This document shows, piece after piece, positions 1 through 7,089 of a stretch of 38,252 nt of DNA (positions are counted from its first letter, which is position 1; each line of letters begins with the position of its first letter). Source of the stretch: a virus; the IMG/VR virus record IMGVR_UViG_3300037993_000084, positions 1 through 38,252 of that record; one strand, given 5' to 3'. The position numbers and the translations under genes are program-made. The notes below the pieces were generated by a model, which was not told where the DNA came from, searched no databases, and saw nothing but the letters and a program-made list of their open reading frames with translations.

Positions 1-2
1 TA

Positions 3-1553
3 GCCGAACACCCGGATCCACAGTCCATGGAGACAAAAGCACCCGACGAGGTTGATACCATGAGGCAGGAGAAAGTCTGCCCTCTCTGTGGTGAGACTAT
101 GGAGGGTCACTCATGCGACGTGTGTGGTTTCGAGGAACCACCGGAGGGCATGGGCAACCCGGACTTGGAGAAGGCGAAAAAGGTCCGCGAGGAGGCCGCT
201 GAACACGACGAACAGGAGGAGTTGAACCCTGCTCCTGAATCCCCACCCGGATCTGTGCCACAGCCACAGCCCGGTGGAGCGCCCGTAGGACAGGAAGAGA
301 ACGGCCCGCAGCACCACCAGCACCCGCCAGCCGGGAGTTTCTTGCAGACTAGAAATCGGCAACCTACTGGCGCAGTAATGAGTGAGATGCGTTGGGCACC
401 AAGAATTGACGAGAAGTTGGCTGGTCGGATCAACAAACAGGAGGTACCGATCAAAGGAACTCCTGCCCCGACCGGACAGCCGACACAAGTGACTGTCGTC
501 AAGAGTCCAACACAGCCAGTCACAGCAGCGATGCGAAACGCCCAGGAATTGATCCAGGCAACTAACCAAACAGGAGACACCATCATGAGTACACAGCACA
601 CAGCCGATGGTGCCACCCCACCGAGTGACACAGCCGCCGACACACGGGTTGACGTGACTGGCGTGGGTGGCGTCATCGAGCCAAGCAACGACGCAGCATC
701 TAAGGCCGACGCACAGGTCGATGTCACAGGCATCGGTTCAACCGGCGTCACGGACGTAGAGGCTGACGAGACAGACACGCTCCCGACAGCGAGCGAGACA
801 TCCGACGACAGCGGCTTCAACGAGGACAAGATCATCGAGGCCATTCCGACGAAAACCTACGGCGACAGCGACGGCACGGAGAAAGGGTTTACCGACCCCG
901 TGACCGACACCGCGTACCCGCAGGACGCAGAGGTCTACAAGGGATCCAAGGTATCGTACGACGCTAAGCCGTTCTACGACCAGCCGGGACTCTCTGGTGG
1001 ATCAGCGAACAAAGGCACCGAGCCTTCTGACCCGGTGGGCAAAGCAGAGGACCGTGTAGACGTTCTTCAAGCTGCGGCTACCCCGGAGAACAACTCTGGA
1101 CCGACGAAGACTTGGAGCGGCACGGACGGCAACGCCATCTACCGCCAGCAGGATCCGGTCACCAACGAGAGCATCGCTCTCGGTGAGTCGAACGGAAACA
1201 ACGGCGCGAACTGGACAAGTCACGTCGTAGCCTGCCTCAAGCTCGCTGATCTAGAGGTTGACCTTGACCTCACTCCGAAAGAGCAGAAGTACGCTAGGAT
1301 CGCTGAGCTAGACAAGCAGAGCGATGCCGAGATTGTCGCGCAGTTCAACATGCTATCGCGTGTACGCACTGCGGGACTCGCCAAGCTAGCCTCTAGGCGT
1401 CAGGCAGGAGTCACCAAGCTCCCGGCTGCGTTCGGAGGATCTACGGCGGCAGGACGACGCTTCGCAAGCGCGGTCGATGGAGAGCTTATCGAGGATGCAC
1501 AGCAGCCTCAAGAGCTAGCCGAGGACCAGCTTGACGCCTCGCTGTTCAGCTAA
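3..1553 (+). CDS. Scaffold / capsid-maturation protein, C-terminal part (5' end outside window)
   Basis: The reading frame is open to the window edge (base 3). The first ATG (27) has no ribosome binding site, so the gene very likely begins upstream. Near the visible N-terminus lies a CxxC-x8-CxxC zinc ribbon (CPLC...CDVC, about residues 18-33 counted from ATG 27), then a Pro/Gln-rich linker. A long acidic, low-complexity region follows, with repeated motifs: VDVTG or VDVL (three times), PTKT(Y/W)...DPVT (twice) and DPVGKAEDRVDV. The last 110 residues are helical and charged. It sits directly before the decoration and major capsid genes, where tailed phages encode the prohead protease and scaffold. 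Similar zinc-ribbon plus repeat tails are known on phage capsid-maturation proteins. No protease catalytic residues lie in the visible part, so I infer scaffold or protease-tail rather than the enzyme core. Confidence 0.6.
   Translation, partial: AEHPDPQSMETKAPDEVDTMRQEKVCPLCGETMEGHSCDVCGFEEPPEGMGNPDLEKAKKVREEAAEHDEQEELNPAPESPPGSVPQPQPGGAPVGQEENGPQHHQHPPAGSFLQTRNRQPTGAVMSEMRWAPRIDEKLAGRINKQEVPIKGTPAPTGQPTQVTVVKSPTQPVTAAMRNAQELIQATNQTGDTIMSTQHTADGATPPSDTAADTRVDVTGVGGVIEPSNDAASKADAQVDVTGIGSTGVTDVEADETDTLPTASETSDDSGFNEDKIIEAIPTKTYGDSDGTEKGFTDPVTDTAYPQDAEVYKGSKVSYDAKPFYDQPGLSGGSANKGTEPSDPVGKAEDRVDVLQAAATPENNSGPTKTWSGTDGNAIYRQQDPVTNESIALGESNGNNGANWTSHVVACLKLADLEVDLDLTPKEQKYARIAELDKQSDAEIVAQFNMLSRVRTAGLAKLASRRQAGVTKLPAAFGGSTAAGRRFASAVDGELIEDAQQPQELAEDQLDASLFS
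572..1553 (+). CDS. Nested internal start: probable separate scaffold protein (322 aa, ATG 585)
   Basis: Inside the preceding frame, an AGGAG box (572-576) lies 8 bases before an in-frame ATG at 585 (protein begins MSTQHTADG). This is a better initiation signal than anything near ATG 27. Starting here would give a 322-residue protein lacking the zinc ribbon and Pro-rich linker but keeping the acidic repeats and helical C-terminus. The arrangement matches the known lambda C/Nu3 logic, in which the scaffold is made from an internal in-frame start of the protease gene. The site is seen in the sequence; its use is inference. Confidence 0.5.
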
Positions 1554-1651
1554 TCCATTAGCGGCACTTACTTTTTCTGACCCGCCGTCGCGGGAATAGA
1601 TGAGAAGCATCCAATCCCGGACGCTTCGTAGCAACCAAGGATGAAACAAGC

Positions 1652-2278
1652 ATGCAAGTAATTTACGACGATGCGAGTAACGTCAGGTTGACCGCGCAGA
1701 AGCGTTTGGTTAGGGTTGTCTATGGGCAGACGCAGATCACTCCGTATGCCTGTGTTCTAGACCCGTCGCTGCGTAACTCCGAAGGGGCTGTCGAAGTCCC
1801 TGGCGAAGCCGCAACGAAACCAGTCAAACGCTCGAAAGCCGTCTTCACGTTCAGGAACTCTATCGTACCGGGTACGGTTCTTGTCAAGACGGAAGGCGAG
1901 TACGTTGTACCTGCTGCGGGTAACAAGGCAGATCGTCCCTTCGGCCTCTTGGGTCAATGGGTCGGTGGAACCTTCGACAACCTGAAAGGTACCAACGAGG
2001 TTTCAGCATGGCTGGGACCGGATGGCACCGTGGATCTGTTGAAACCAGCTTTCAACACCACGAACGCCGCAGGCCACTCGATCACTACGACTCTCGCAAC
2101 GTCGAAGTCGGATCTAGAAGCCGATACCCGCTACGGAAACGCAGTGGTCGTCGCTGGCGCGAACAGCCTAGTCGAAGTTGTGACTGAGGTCGAAGCGAAC
2201 AGCGCCGAACAAGTCGTTATTGGAGATGTAGTCGAACTCCTCAACGCAAATGTCCTACGTCTAAAGCTGAGGATCTGA
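1652..2278 (+). CDS. Probable head decoration protein
   Basis: A 208-residue protein of mostly beta-strand character (many V, T, G; few Cys). It lies between the scaffold gene and the major capsid gene, the usual place for decoration or cement proteins. The start ATG is preceded by AAGGA about 11 bases upstream. The stop lies 2 bases before the capsid ATG, so the two are probably co-translated, which suits a protein needed in capsomer numbers. No diagnostic motif was recognised; the call rests on position, size and composition. Confidence 0.55.
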   Translation: MQVIYDDASNVRLTAQKRLVRVVYGQTQITPYACVLDPSLRNSEGAVEVPGEAATKPVKRSKAVFTFRNSIVPGTVLVKTEGEYVVPAAGNKADRPFGLLGQWVGGTFDNLKGTNEVSAWLGPDGTVDLLKPAFNTTNAAGHSITTTLATSKSDLEADTRYGNAVVVAGANSLVEVVTEVEANSAEQVVIGDVVELLNANVLRLKLRI

Positions 2279-2280
2279 TC

Positions 2281-3381
2281 ATGTCTGATTTCGAGAACTA
2301 CAGCCGACAGGTAGTCGCTTCTGGTGACTACGAGGAGAGGCTAAAGGGAACTCCGAAGCTCTCCAAGAAGCAAAAGGTGGGACGCCTAGAAGCAATTCTA
2401 GCGGACAAGGGTAACGCGATGCGTCGTATCGGTCAGGGAATGATCGGTCCGATTCAGATCCGTTTGAGGTACGAGGGAATCGTGCGCAACGTGCTCGTAG
2501 AGGACACGTTGGAGCGCGGACCGCTCATGCCTTACGACATCCTTGACGATCTAGGTCGCGCGTACGTGCTCAACAGCACGGACGATGAGGTCAAGATCAC
2601 GCCCTTCGAGGGTAAGCAGGCATTCCCGTACCTATTCAGGGTTGCCACCTTCCCGCGAGTGCGCAAGGAGGATCTGTACTACCTCCGCGTGAACGCCGTC
2701 GAATACGCCCAGGACGAATCTCGTCAGGCAATCCAGAAGCAGGAGGACGCACGTCTGGTCCTACTTCTAGAGAACGCCATCACGAACCTCGGTGAAGCCG
2801 TATCCGAAGTTGTCGGTCTAGCGCCGACAGGTGGTCGCGCAGTAGGAATCGCGGAAGGCCCGGTCGGGCACACGAACGAGCACACAGTCTTGATCGGAGC
2901 TAACGCCCCGCTTGAGCCTGCGGACTTCTACAGTGCTGTCACTCAGATCGAAATCAACCAGTTGGAGGCTCGTCGCGTGCTGGCACACCCTGCCGACATT
3001 CGTGACCTCTACAATTGGGATCTGAACGTCACAGGGTTCCGCTTCAAGGACGAGGTATTCTCAGGAGGACGCATCACATCCTTCGGTGAGTTCCAGATCC
3101 AGCGTTCGATCATCATCCCGCAAGGAGAGGTCTTCCTCTGCGCCGAGCCGGAGTTCATCGGGGTCTTCCCTGTCATGTACTCTCTCGATGTCGAGGAGAA
3201 CCACCAAGTAGAGCAGTTCTACAAGGGATGGGTCATGGACGAGCTTATCGGGATGCTTATCTTGAACCCGCGTGGTTTGAGCCGTATCCTCAAGAGCACG
3301 TCAACGGCAGCGCCGGAAAAGCTCAACATCAGCGGCCTCGGCACTGGTGGACCGGCTGGCCCTGGCGAATGGTCACTCTGA
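2281..3381 (+). CDS. Major capsid protein
   Basis: A 366-residue protein following scaffold and decoration genes and followed by a strong terminator, the standard head-module order. The start has GAGGA 7 bases upstream (GAGGATCTGATC then ATG). A basic, helical N-terminus (KLSKKQKVGR) comes before a mixed alpha/beta body with a long charged helix (EYAQDESRQAIQKQEDARL, near residues 140-160). Size and layout fit an HK97-fold shell protein of the kind found in SPO1-like and other large myophages. The fold is inferred and not seen as a motif. No internal cleavage site is evident. Confidence 0.8.
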   Translation: MSDFENYSRQVVASGDYEERLKGTPKLSKKQKVGRLEAILADKGNAMRRIGQGMIGPIQIRLRYEGIVRNVLVEDTLERGPLMPYDILDDLGRAYVLNSTDDEVKITPFEGKQAFPYLFRVATFPRVRKEDLYYLRVNAVEYAQDESRQAIQKQEDARLVLLLENAITNLGEAVSEVVGLAPTGGRAVGIAEGPVGHTNEHTVLIGANAPLEPADFYSAVTQIEINQLEARRVLAHPADIRDLYNWDLNVTGFRFKDEVFSGGRITSFGEFQIQRSIIIPQGEVFLCAEPEFIGVFPVMYSLDVEENHQVEQFYKGWVMDELIGMLILNPRGLSRILKSTSTAAPEKLNISGLGTGGPAGPGEWSL

Positions 3382-3411
3382 TCCAAGTCAACAACATCGC
3401 AGCAACAAAGA

Positions 3412-3435
3412 AAGGCTCCTTCGGGAGCCTTCTTG
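3412..3435 (+). terminator. Intrinsic terminator after major capsid gene
   Basis: A perfect 8-bp stem, AAGGCTCC (3412-3419) with GGAGCCTT (3424-3431), closes a UUCG tetraloop (C-TTCG-G), followed by CTTGTT. It lies 30 bases after the capsid stop. This very stable hairpin would end or weaken transcription from the head operon. Confidence 0.8.
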
Positions 3436-3463
3436 TTCACCAGAAAGAGGCTCCCGAAGAGGC

Positions 3464-3820
3464 ATGTGGCAACATCGACTATCCAATATCAACGAGAGAA
3501 CACGCACAGCTTTGTGTGAGGCATGCGGGCCGACAACCATACGCATTCGCAATAGCTCACGTTCCGGTTCCGCCAAGTGGAAGTGCAATGGTACCCGCTC
3601 ACGCGAAAAGCGGGAAAGGAAGAACAACTCCTATCGTCGTCATTGCAAGGATCACTGCGAGCGTTGTCCGTACAAGACACGCGATCCCGTGCTCAGGCGA
3701 GATTTAGACGTTCATCACAAGGACGGCGATCATTACAACGACGATCCAGCCAATCTCGAAACGCTCTGCGCCAACTGCCATAGGCTCGTCGGAGTAAAGG
3801 AGGCTCACTCCAAAGAGTGA
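3464..3820 (+). CDS. HNH homing endonuclease 1
   Basis: About 118 residues from ATG 3464, which follows GAAGAGG; the frame is open further upstream but runs back through the terminator. It has an N-terminal CxxC pair, a central CxxxCERC cluster, the HNH core DVHHKDGDHYNDDPANLETL, and a closing CANCH. This is the zinc-stabilised beta-beta-alpha-Me fold of free-standing phage HNH nucleases. These cut DNA at a target in related genomes and copy themselves in. It lies directly after the capsid terminator. The stop codon sits inside the 3' stem of the next terminator. The many Arg and Lys codons differ from the neighbouring virion genes, as expected for a mobile gene. Confidence 0.85.
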   Translation: MWQHRLSNINERTRTALCEACGPTTIRIRNSSRSGSAKWKCNGTRSREKRERKNNSYRRHCKDHCERCPYKTRDPVLRRDLDVHHKDGDHYNDDPANLETLCANCHRLVGVKEAHSKE

Positions 3821-3824
3821 GCCT
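3801..3824. terminator. Bidirectional terminator between convergent genes
   Basis: A perfect 10-bp stem, AGGCTCACTC (3801-3810) with GAGTGAGCCT (3815-3824), has a CAAA loop and is followed by TCTTG. It overlaps the last codons and the TGA of HNH 1. It also lies 42 bases beyond the end of the minus-strand fibre-tip gene, so it can serve both directions. Confidence 0.75.
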
Positions 3825-3866
3825 TCTTGCCGTTCCGGTTCGTTTAGTTATGAGTTGGAACGCAAG

Positions 3867-4100
3867 TCAAGTCAGCGGATAAGTGATCGTGTCGATGTGG
3901 CAGTCGATGTAGTGTTCGGCTTTGGCTTCGCCTTTGCCGTTGCCCTGTAGAACGAGTTCGCCATTGGTTTTCAAGATGAACGCTTCTGTCCCGTATTCGT
4001 TCGTGCTACCCTCTTCTCCAACGCGGAGGTTGAGGGCTATGTTGTGTCCTGGCCTAACAGCCTCCGGGACGGTGAGGATCAAGGTGTTCGGTCCCTGCAT
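3867..4100 (-). CDS. Fibre-tip protein, C-terminal half (frame-broken)
   Basis: A 77-residue frame starting MQGPNTLILTVPEAVRP and ending YIDCHIDTITYPLT. It has the pattern of the C-terminal beta-structure of phage fibre tips: I/L-x-T-L/V-P near the start, a conserved RPG, alternating strands, G-E-L-V in the middle, and a final D-x-I strand. The upstream frame ends 19-21 bases inside it. Reading the same frame upstream of its ATG gives GRVGPTAGRITTPN, which continues the fibre motif smoothly from the other half. I therefore think the two halves are one gene with a -1 frame break near 4140. An independent start at ATG 4100 would need the weak AGGA 13-14 bases upstream. Confidence 0.6.
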   Translation of the reverse strand: MQGPNTLILTVPEAVRPGHNIALNLRVGEEGSTNEYGTEAFILKTNGELVLQGNGKGEAKAEHYIDCHIDTITYPLT

Positions 4101-4324
4101 GTTCGGCGTGGTGATCCTGCCCGCAGTCGGACCGACTCGCCCTCGATCCTAGCGCCGAGGGTAGCATAGTCTGCATCGCCCTTCGTAGCGCCATCTTCGT
4201 AACCCTCGGCTAGCACCACAGGCAGCCATGGACCGGGAGTAGCCAGCGCTAGCGCTTCCTTCGCGATGGCTACGGCGTCGTCGGCTACCGCAGTGGGCAC
4301 GGTCGAAGTCTCAAACGTACCCAC
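4079..4324 (-). CDS. Fibre-tip protein, N-terminal half (frame-broken)
   Basis: An 81-residue frame with a GTG start preceded by AAGGAG (4-base spacing). An N-terminal helical segment (DDAVAIAKEALALA) leads into PWLPVVLAEGYED and YATLGARIEG. These resemble the conserved start of phage fibre-tip domains (W-x-x-P-x-L-x-x-G-[WY], then Y-x-x-x-x-x-R-x-x-G-x-V). The last 20 residues, after the frame break, are Arg-rich and unlike the family. The stop of the upstream peptidase gene overlaps its ribosome binding site, so the two are one operon. With the frame restored the full protein would be about 152 residues. Confidence 0.6.
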   Translation of the reverse strand: MGTFETSTVPTAVADDAVAIAKEALALATPGPWLPVVLAEGYEDGATKGDADYATLGARIEGESVRLRAGSPRRTCRDRTP

Positions 4325-4332
4325 GATGCTCC

Positions 4333-5082
4333 TTACAGTTTGCTCAGGTCTGCTTGTAGCAGTTCGACGTTGATGCCGAGGGTGTCTTTCTTGGCCTCAA
4401 CCAACTGCTGTGGAATGACTACCCACGCCTCAGTCAAGTAATGGGCGAGGAACGACGGGGTGACGACGGCGATGCCTCCCCAGGTGGCGCAGTGGAGTCC
4501 ACCGTTCGGGCCGTAACCGAGAGCCACGATGCAGTGACCGTCTTCGGTCTGTTCACCCTGGAAAGTCCACGGTTCCCCTTTGGCGAACTGTTCCTGGGCG
4601 GTATTCGGGCAGGCGATGCCCAAGTAAACGGCCCCGGTGAATGCGATGGCCTGGTGCCACTGTAGGAGGCTGGTGGTAGACAGAGGAGCAAACCCGGCGA
4701 TCTTCGTTCCGAAAATCTCTTCCTCGTACCATGTTTTGAGGACGAATTCCTCGTTGAGTCCGGTGTCGCCTCCGCCTGTGAGACTGCGGTACTTGGTTTT
4801 GATCTGCGTGTCAGTCGGTGCAGCATAAGGCTCTTTGAAGAGAATGCTGCCTGCCCGGTTGAGATGATCTAGCCCCGCGATGGTACAGTCGCCTTCTTTT
4901 TCGTTGTTGTCCATGGGGTACACTTCGATCCCTTGGGTGATCTGTTTCTGACCCGGTACTTCCCATGTCGGAGGCGGTGTTGGGAACGGAGTGGTCTGAT
5001 AGACCTCAAAGTCCTTGAACTGCTTAGAGCGCGTTGCTTTGAGCGCGCCAGTCTCGTATTTGCGGGTGGATGTAGTCATCAC
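4333..5082 (-). CDS. Papain-like cysteine peptidase homologue
   Basis: A 249-residue protein (248 if ATG 5079 is used; GTG 5082 lies just before it) with AAGGGG immediately upstream. It shows NNEKEGDCTIAG with Cys66 at the start of a helix, EDGHCIVALGYG with His183, and a following TWGG (Trp201). This is the order and spacing of papain-fold (C1/C39-type) peptidases and of the related phage and bacterial NDxxGDCT proteins. No signal peptide or membrane segment is seen. It is the first gene of the minus-strand pair with the fibre-tip gene. It may act in virion entry, as a capsid-associated peptidase, or in lysis; the sequence does not decide. The third catalytic residue is not obvious, so activity is uncertain. 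Confidence 0.6.
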   Translation of the reverse strand: MMTTSTRKYETGALKATRSKQFKDFEVYQTTPFPTPPPTWEVPGQKQITQGIEVYPMDNNEKEGDCTIAGLDHLNRAGSILFKEPYAAPTDTQIKTKYRSLTGGGDTGLNEEFVLKTWYEEEIFGTKIAGFAPLSTTSLLQWHQAIAFTGAVYLGIACPNTAQEQFAKGEPWTFQGEQTEDGHCIVALGYGPNGGLHCATWGGIAVVTPSFLAHYLTEAWVVIPQQLVEAKKDTLGINVELLQADLSKL

Positions 5083-5121
5083 CCCTTACGTCACCGAGCA
5101 CCTGTTTATTGGTGGTCGCCG

Positions 5122-5130
5122 TGGTAGAAT
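5122..5130 (+). promoter_or_regulatory. Candidate extended -10 promoter
   Basis: TGG-TAGAAT (5122-5130) matches the TGn-TAnnnT extended -10 form. It lies in the divergent intergenic region, 57 bases before the + strand start at 5188. No -35 match is present at 16-18 bases, so this is a weak call. Confidence 0.3.
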
Positions 5131-5187
5131 GTATGAGGGTGCCATGGTGGTGCTCTTGGTCAAGTGAAATATAGGAAGGTGGAACCA

Positions 5188-6084
5188 ATGGCGACAGCCA
5201 AAACAACCGCGAAGCGTAAACCAGCGAAAGCACGCGCTCGCAAACCAGCAGCGAAAGCAGCACCGGCCCCGCAGGTAGAGGTCGAGGAGCAGATTGCTCA
5301 AGAGTACGATCCCGCGTGGCACGCGACCGTAGAAGCCTACGTGACGCTCCGTGACGCAGGAGCGCAGATCCCCGACGCCATCCGCATCCCTGTGGAGAAG
5401 TGGCTCAAGGATCAAGAGGCGAAACTCCGTGTCGAGCAGGCTCGACAGGCGGAGGACGCTGCAAAGCGTCAGAAGGCTGACGAGAAAGGTCCGAAATGGA
5501 TCCGCAGCAACGTCACTAGCGAATTCGTTCTACGCCTCGAACGCCAGGAGGACAAGCGCCGCCGCATCGAGCTAAAGCCTCGCGGCCAGCGCGGAGACTT
5601 GTTCCCACTCGAACCGGGCGACGAGAAGGACCAGGGTGTCGTCACCAGCGTCAACGCTGGCTACATCGAGCTTATCGGGCAGACCGAGGCCGAAGATGTC
5701 ATTCAGCACCAGACGCAGAACATCCAGCGCGTTCACTCACCGATTGCCGTTCTCACCAACGAGAAGGGCGAACGGCCAGAGGGCGGGTTCAACGTCAAGG
5801 TCGAGACTGAGCACGGCAAGCAGGGCGTCGTGGTCGGTGTGATCAAGCCAGAGGAATCACAGCGTCACGGGTTGGGTACGATCTACCGTCCCGAGCAGAC
5901 TCAGCGATTCTTTCCGACCGGAGGCAACCCGGCTATCGTGTCCAGTGGATACGACCAGCCCGCGTTGGGCAAGGACGCGAAGGCATCCATCCTCGATGAC
6001 CTAGCCCGTCGCAAGGGCGTGCAGGGTCGTCCCGAGGACGTGCTGAACCTCAGCGTCACCGTTGAGCCTCCGCAGAGGACTTGA
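5188..6084 (+). CDS. Unknown protein with histone-like basic N-terminus
   Basis: A 298-residue protein from ATG 5188 (AGGAAGG upstream). Residues 1-30 are Lys/Ala/Pro/Arg-rich repeats (KPAKARARKPAAKAAPAP), like histone H1 tails, so DNA contact is plausible. A charged helical stretch follows at about 75-110, then a mixed beta region rich in V, G and E. No family was recognised. It lies between the head genes and the head-tail connector genes, and it is followed two bases later by the next start, so it may be virion-associated; this is inference. Confidence 0.6.
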   Translation: MATAKTTAKRKPAKARARKPAAKAAPAPQVEVEEQIAQEYDPAWHATVEAYVTLRDAGAQIPDAIRIPVEKWLKDQEAKLRVEQARQAEDAAKRQKADEKGPKWIRSNVTSEFVLRLERQEDKRRRIELKPRGQRGDLFPLEPGDEKDQGVVTSVNAGYIELIGQTEAEDVIQHQTQNIQRVHSPIAVLTNEKGERPEGGFNVKVETEHGKQGVVVGVIKPEESQRHGLGTIYRPEQTQRFFPTGGNPAIVSSGYDQPALGKDAKASILDDLARRKGVQGRPEDVLNLSVTVEPPQRT

Positions 6085-6086
6085 TC

Positions 6087-6386
6087 ATGCGCGAAGTCAA
6101 AGTCAACGGGAAAACCCCGAAACGGAGTGGACTCACCCGCAAGGAGCAGCTAAGCGGGATCCTTGGTCGTATCCAGAGTGAGTACCGTCGCCGCAAGCGC
6201 AAGTTGCAGTGGCAGCTACTCATCGCGAAAAACCCGAGGAAGGCTCACTACCCGAACTACAAAGGCCAGGAGTACCAGGGACCAGAGGTAGCAGTGAATA
6301 CCCTGCGTCACGCCAAGGAGGTCAACGAGCACTACCAGGCGCTCACGCCTCCTGACTTGTCGTTCAAGCAGGGACGCAAGCCATGA
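6087..6386 (+). CDS. Small basic protein of unknown function
   Basis: A 99-residue protein from ATG 6087, preceded by AGAGGA, with its start 2 bases after the previous stop. It is very rich in Lys, Arg and Tyr (EYRRRKRKLQWQL), with no Cys and no membrane segment. It is translationally coupled on both sides, since the next gene begins at 6383 by ATGA overlap. The basic character suggests nucleic-acid or capsid-interior contact. No homologue was recognised. Confidence 0.6.
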   Translation: MREVKVNGKTPKRSGLTRKEQLSGILGRIQSEYRRRKRKLQWQLLIAKNPRKAHYPNYKGQEYQGPEVAVNTLRHAKEVNEHYQALTPPDLSFKQGRKP

Positions 6387-6655
6387 ACGTCAACGTTCGT
6401 CAGTACCTCAGCAACTACCAGAGTTGGGAGCACATGGACCACGACGAACACATGGCATGGCTAGTGCGGCCTCTATCCAGGTGGTCGAAGATCCAGATCA
6501 AACTCCGCAAAATGAAGTGGGCCTTCAACACATGGCGTCAGCTACGCCAGCTTGACTACGAATGCAAGCACGAAGACCCGAAGGGCGGCGCTGACGAAGT
6601 GCTGTTCCTGCGGAGCCGTTGCACCCTAGAGCCTGAGCACAAGACTCAGGCGTAA
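6383..6655 (+). CDS. Small protein of unknown function
   Basis: A 90-residue protein starting by ATGA overlap with the gene before. It is rich in Trp, His and Arg (SWEHMDHDEHMAWL; KIQIKLRKMKWAFNTW). It ends the short + strand operon, and its last 10 bases overlap the end of the convergent minus-strand gene. No terminator is visible at this convergent junction. No family was recognised. Confidence 0.6.
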   Translation: MNVNVRQYLSNYQSWEHMDHDEHMAWLVRPLSRWSKIQIKLRKMKWAFNTWRQLRQLDYECKHEDPKGGADEVLFLRSRCTLEPEHKTQA

Positions 6656-7089
6656 ACGTCAACCGATGGCTGCGGCTGTTCTTGGCCGTACGCCATCGGA
6701 TCGACTACCGGCATAGGAGCCGGTTCAAGGAACTGCGGGTGTGCGCCCATGTTCGGTACATGCTTGCGATTCGGTACAGTCCACGACTGGACGCCTTTGT
6801 CGCCGGTCTTGGATGCACCGATGGCCGGGTGATTCGTCATCTCTCCGACGTGGGTGGCAAGCTGCTTGACGAAGCCGTCCACCATCGGATCATCCTCTGC
6901 TTGAGTGACTAGGTGATGGACCGGGCCGTAGCTGTGCTGGTGCGGTCCCTCGATCCAACTCTCATGAAAGAGTCGGGGGTACTGAGCTAGGAGCCACTGG
7001 TGCGCTGCCTGCGGAAATTCCGGGTGCATCGGCTGACCCAGGTGATCCTGCGCCGGGATCTGCACTCGGTAGGTCGCTTGCTGTGCCAT
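6646..7089 (-). CDS. Unknown His/Pro-rich protein
   Basis: A 147-residue protein rich in His, Pro and Gln (GPHQHSYGPVHHLVTQ). It starts at ATG 7089 without a Shine-Dalgarno box but directly after the stop-rich string TAATAGACG. It is the last gene of the minus-strand island. Its first 128 bases are also read, in another frame, by the tail of the HNH 2 frame. No family was recognised. Confidence 0.55.
   Translation of the reverse strand: MAQQATYRVQIPAQDHLGQPMHPEFPQAAHQWLLAQYPRLFHESWIEGPHQHSYGPVHHLVTQAEDDPMVDGFVKQLATHVGEMTNHPAIGASKTGDKGVQSWTVPNRKHVPNMGAHPQFLEPAPMPVVDPMAYGQEQPQPSVDVYA

Noticed and set aside
107-844. Long minus-strand open frame opposite the first gene
   Set aside because: Ser/Cys/Pro-rich composition follows from the Pro/Gln/Asp-rich + strand gene, which has clear motifs; no start signal.
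1581-1594. CCCGC/GCGGG hairpin before the decoration gene as a terminator
   Set aside because: Only 5 pairs and no T run after it; it may be a processing or regulatory stem at most.
4136-4146. Canonical slippery site for the split fibre gene
   Set aside because: GAGGGC does not fit X XXY YYZ in phase, so programmed frameshifting of the usual kind is not supported; mutation or a read error is more likely.
5158-5163. TTGACC on the minus strand as a -35 box for the peptidase operon
   Set aside because: No -10 match at 16-18 bases; the nearest TACATT is about 24 bases away.
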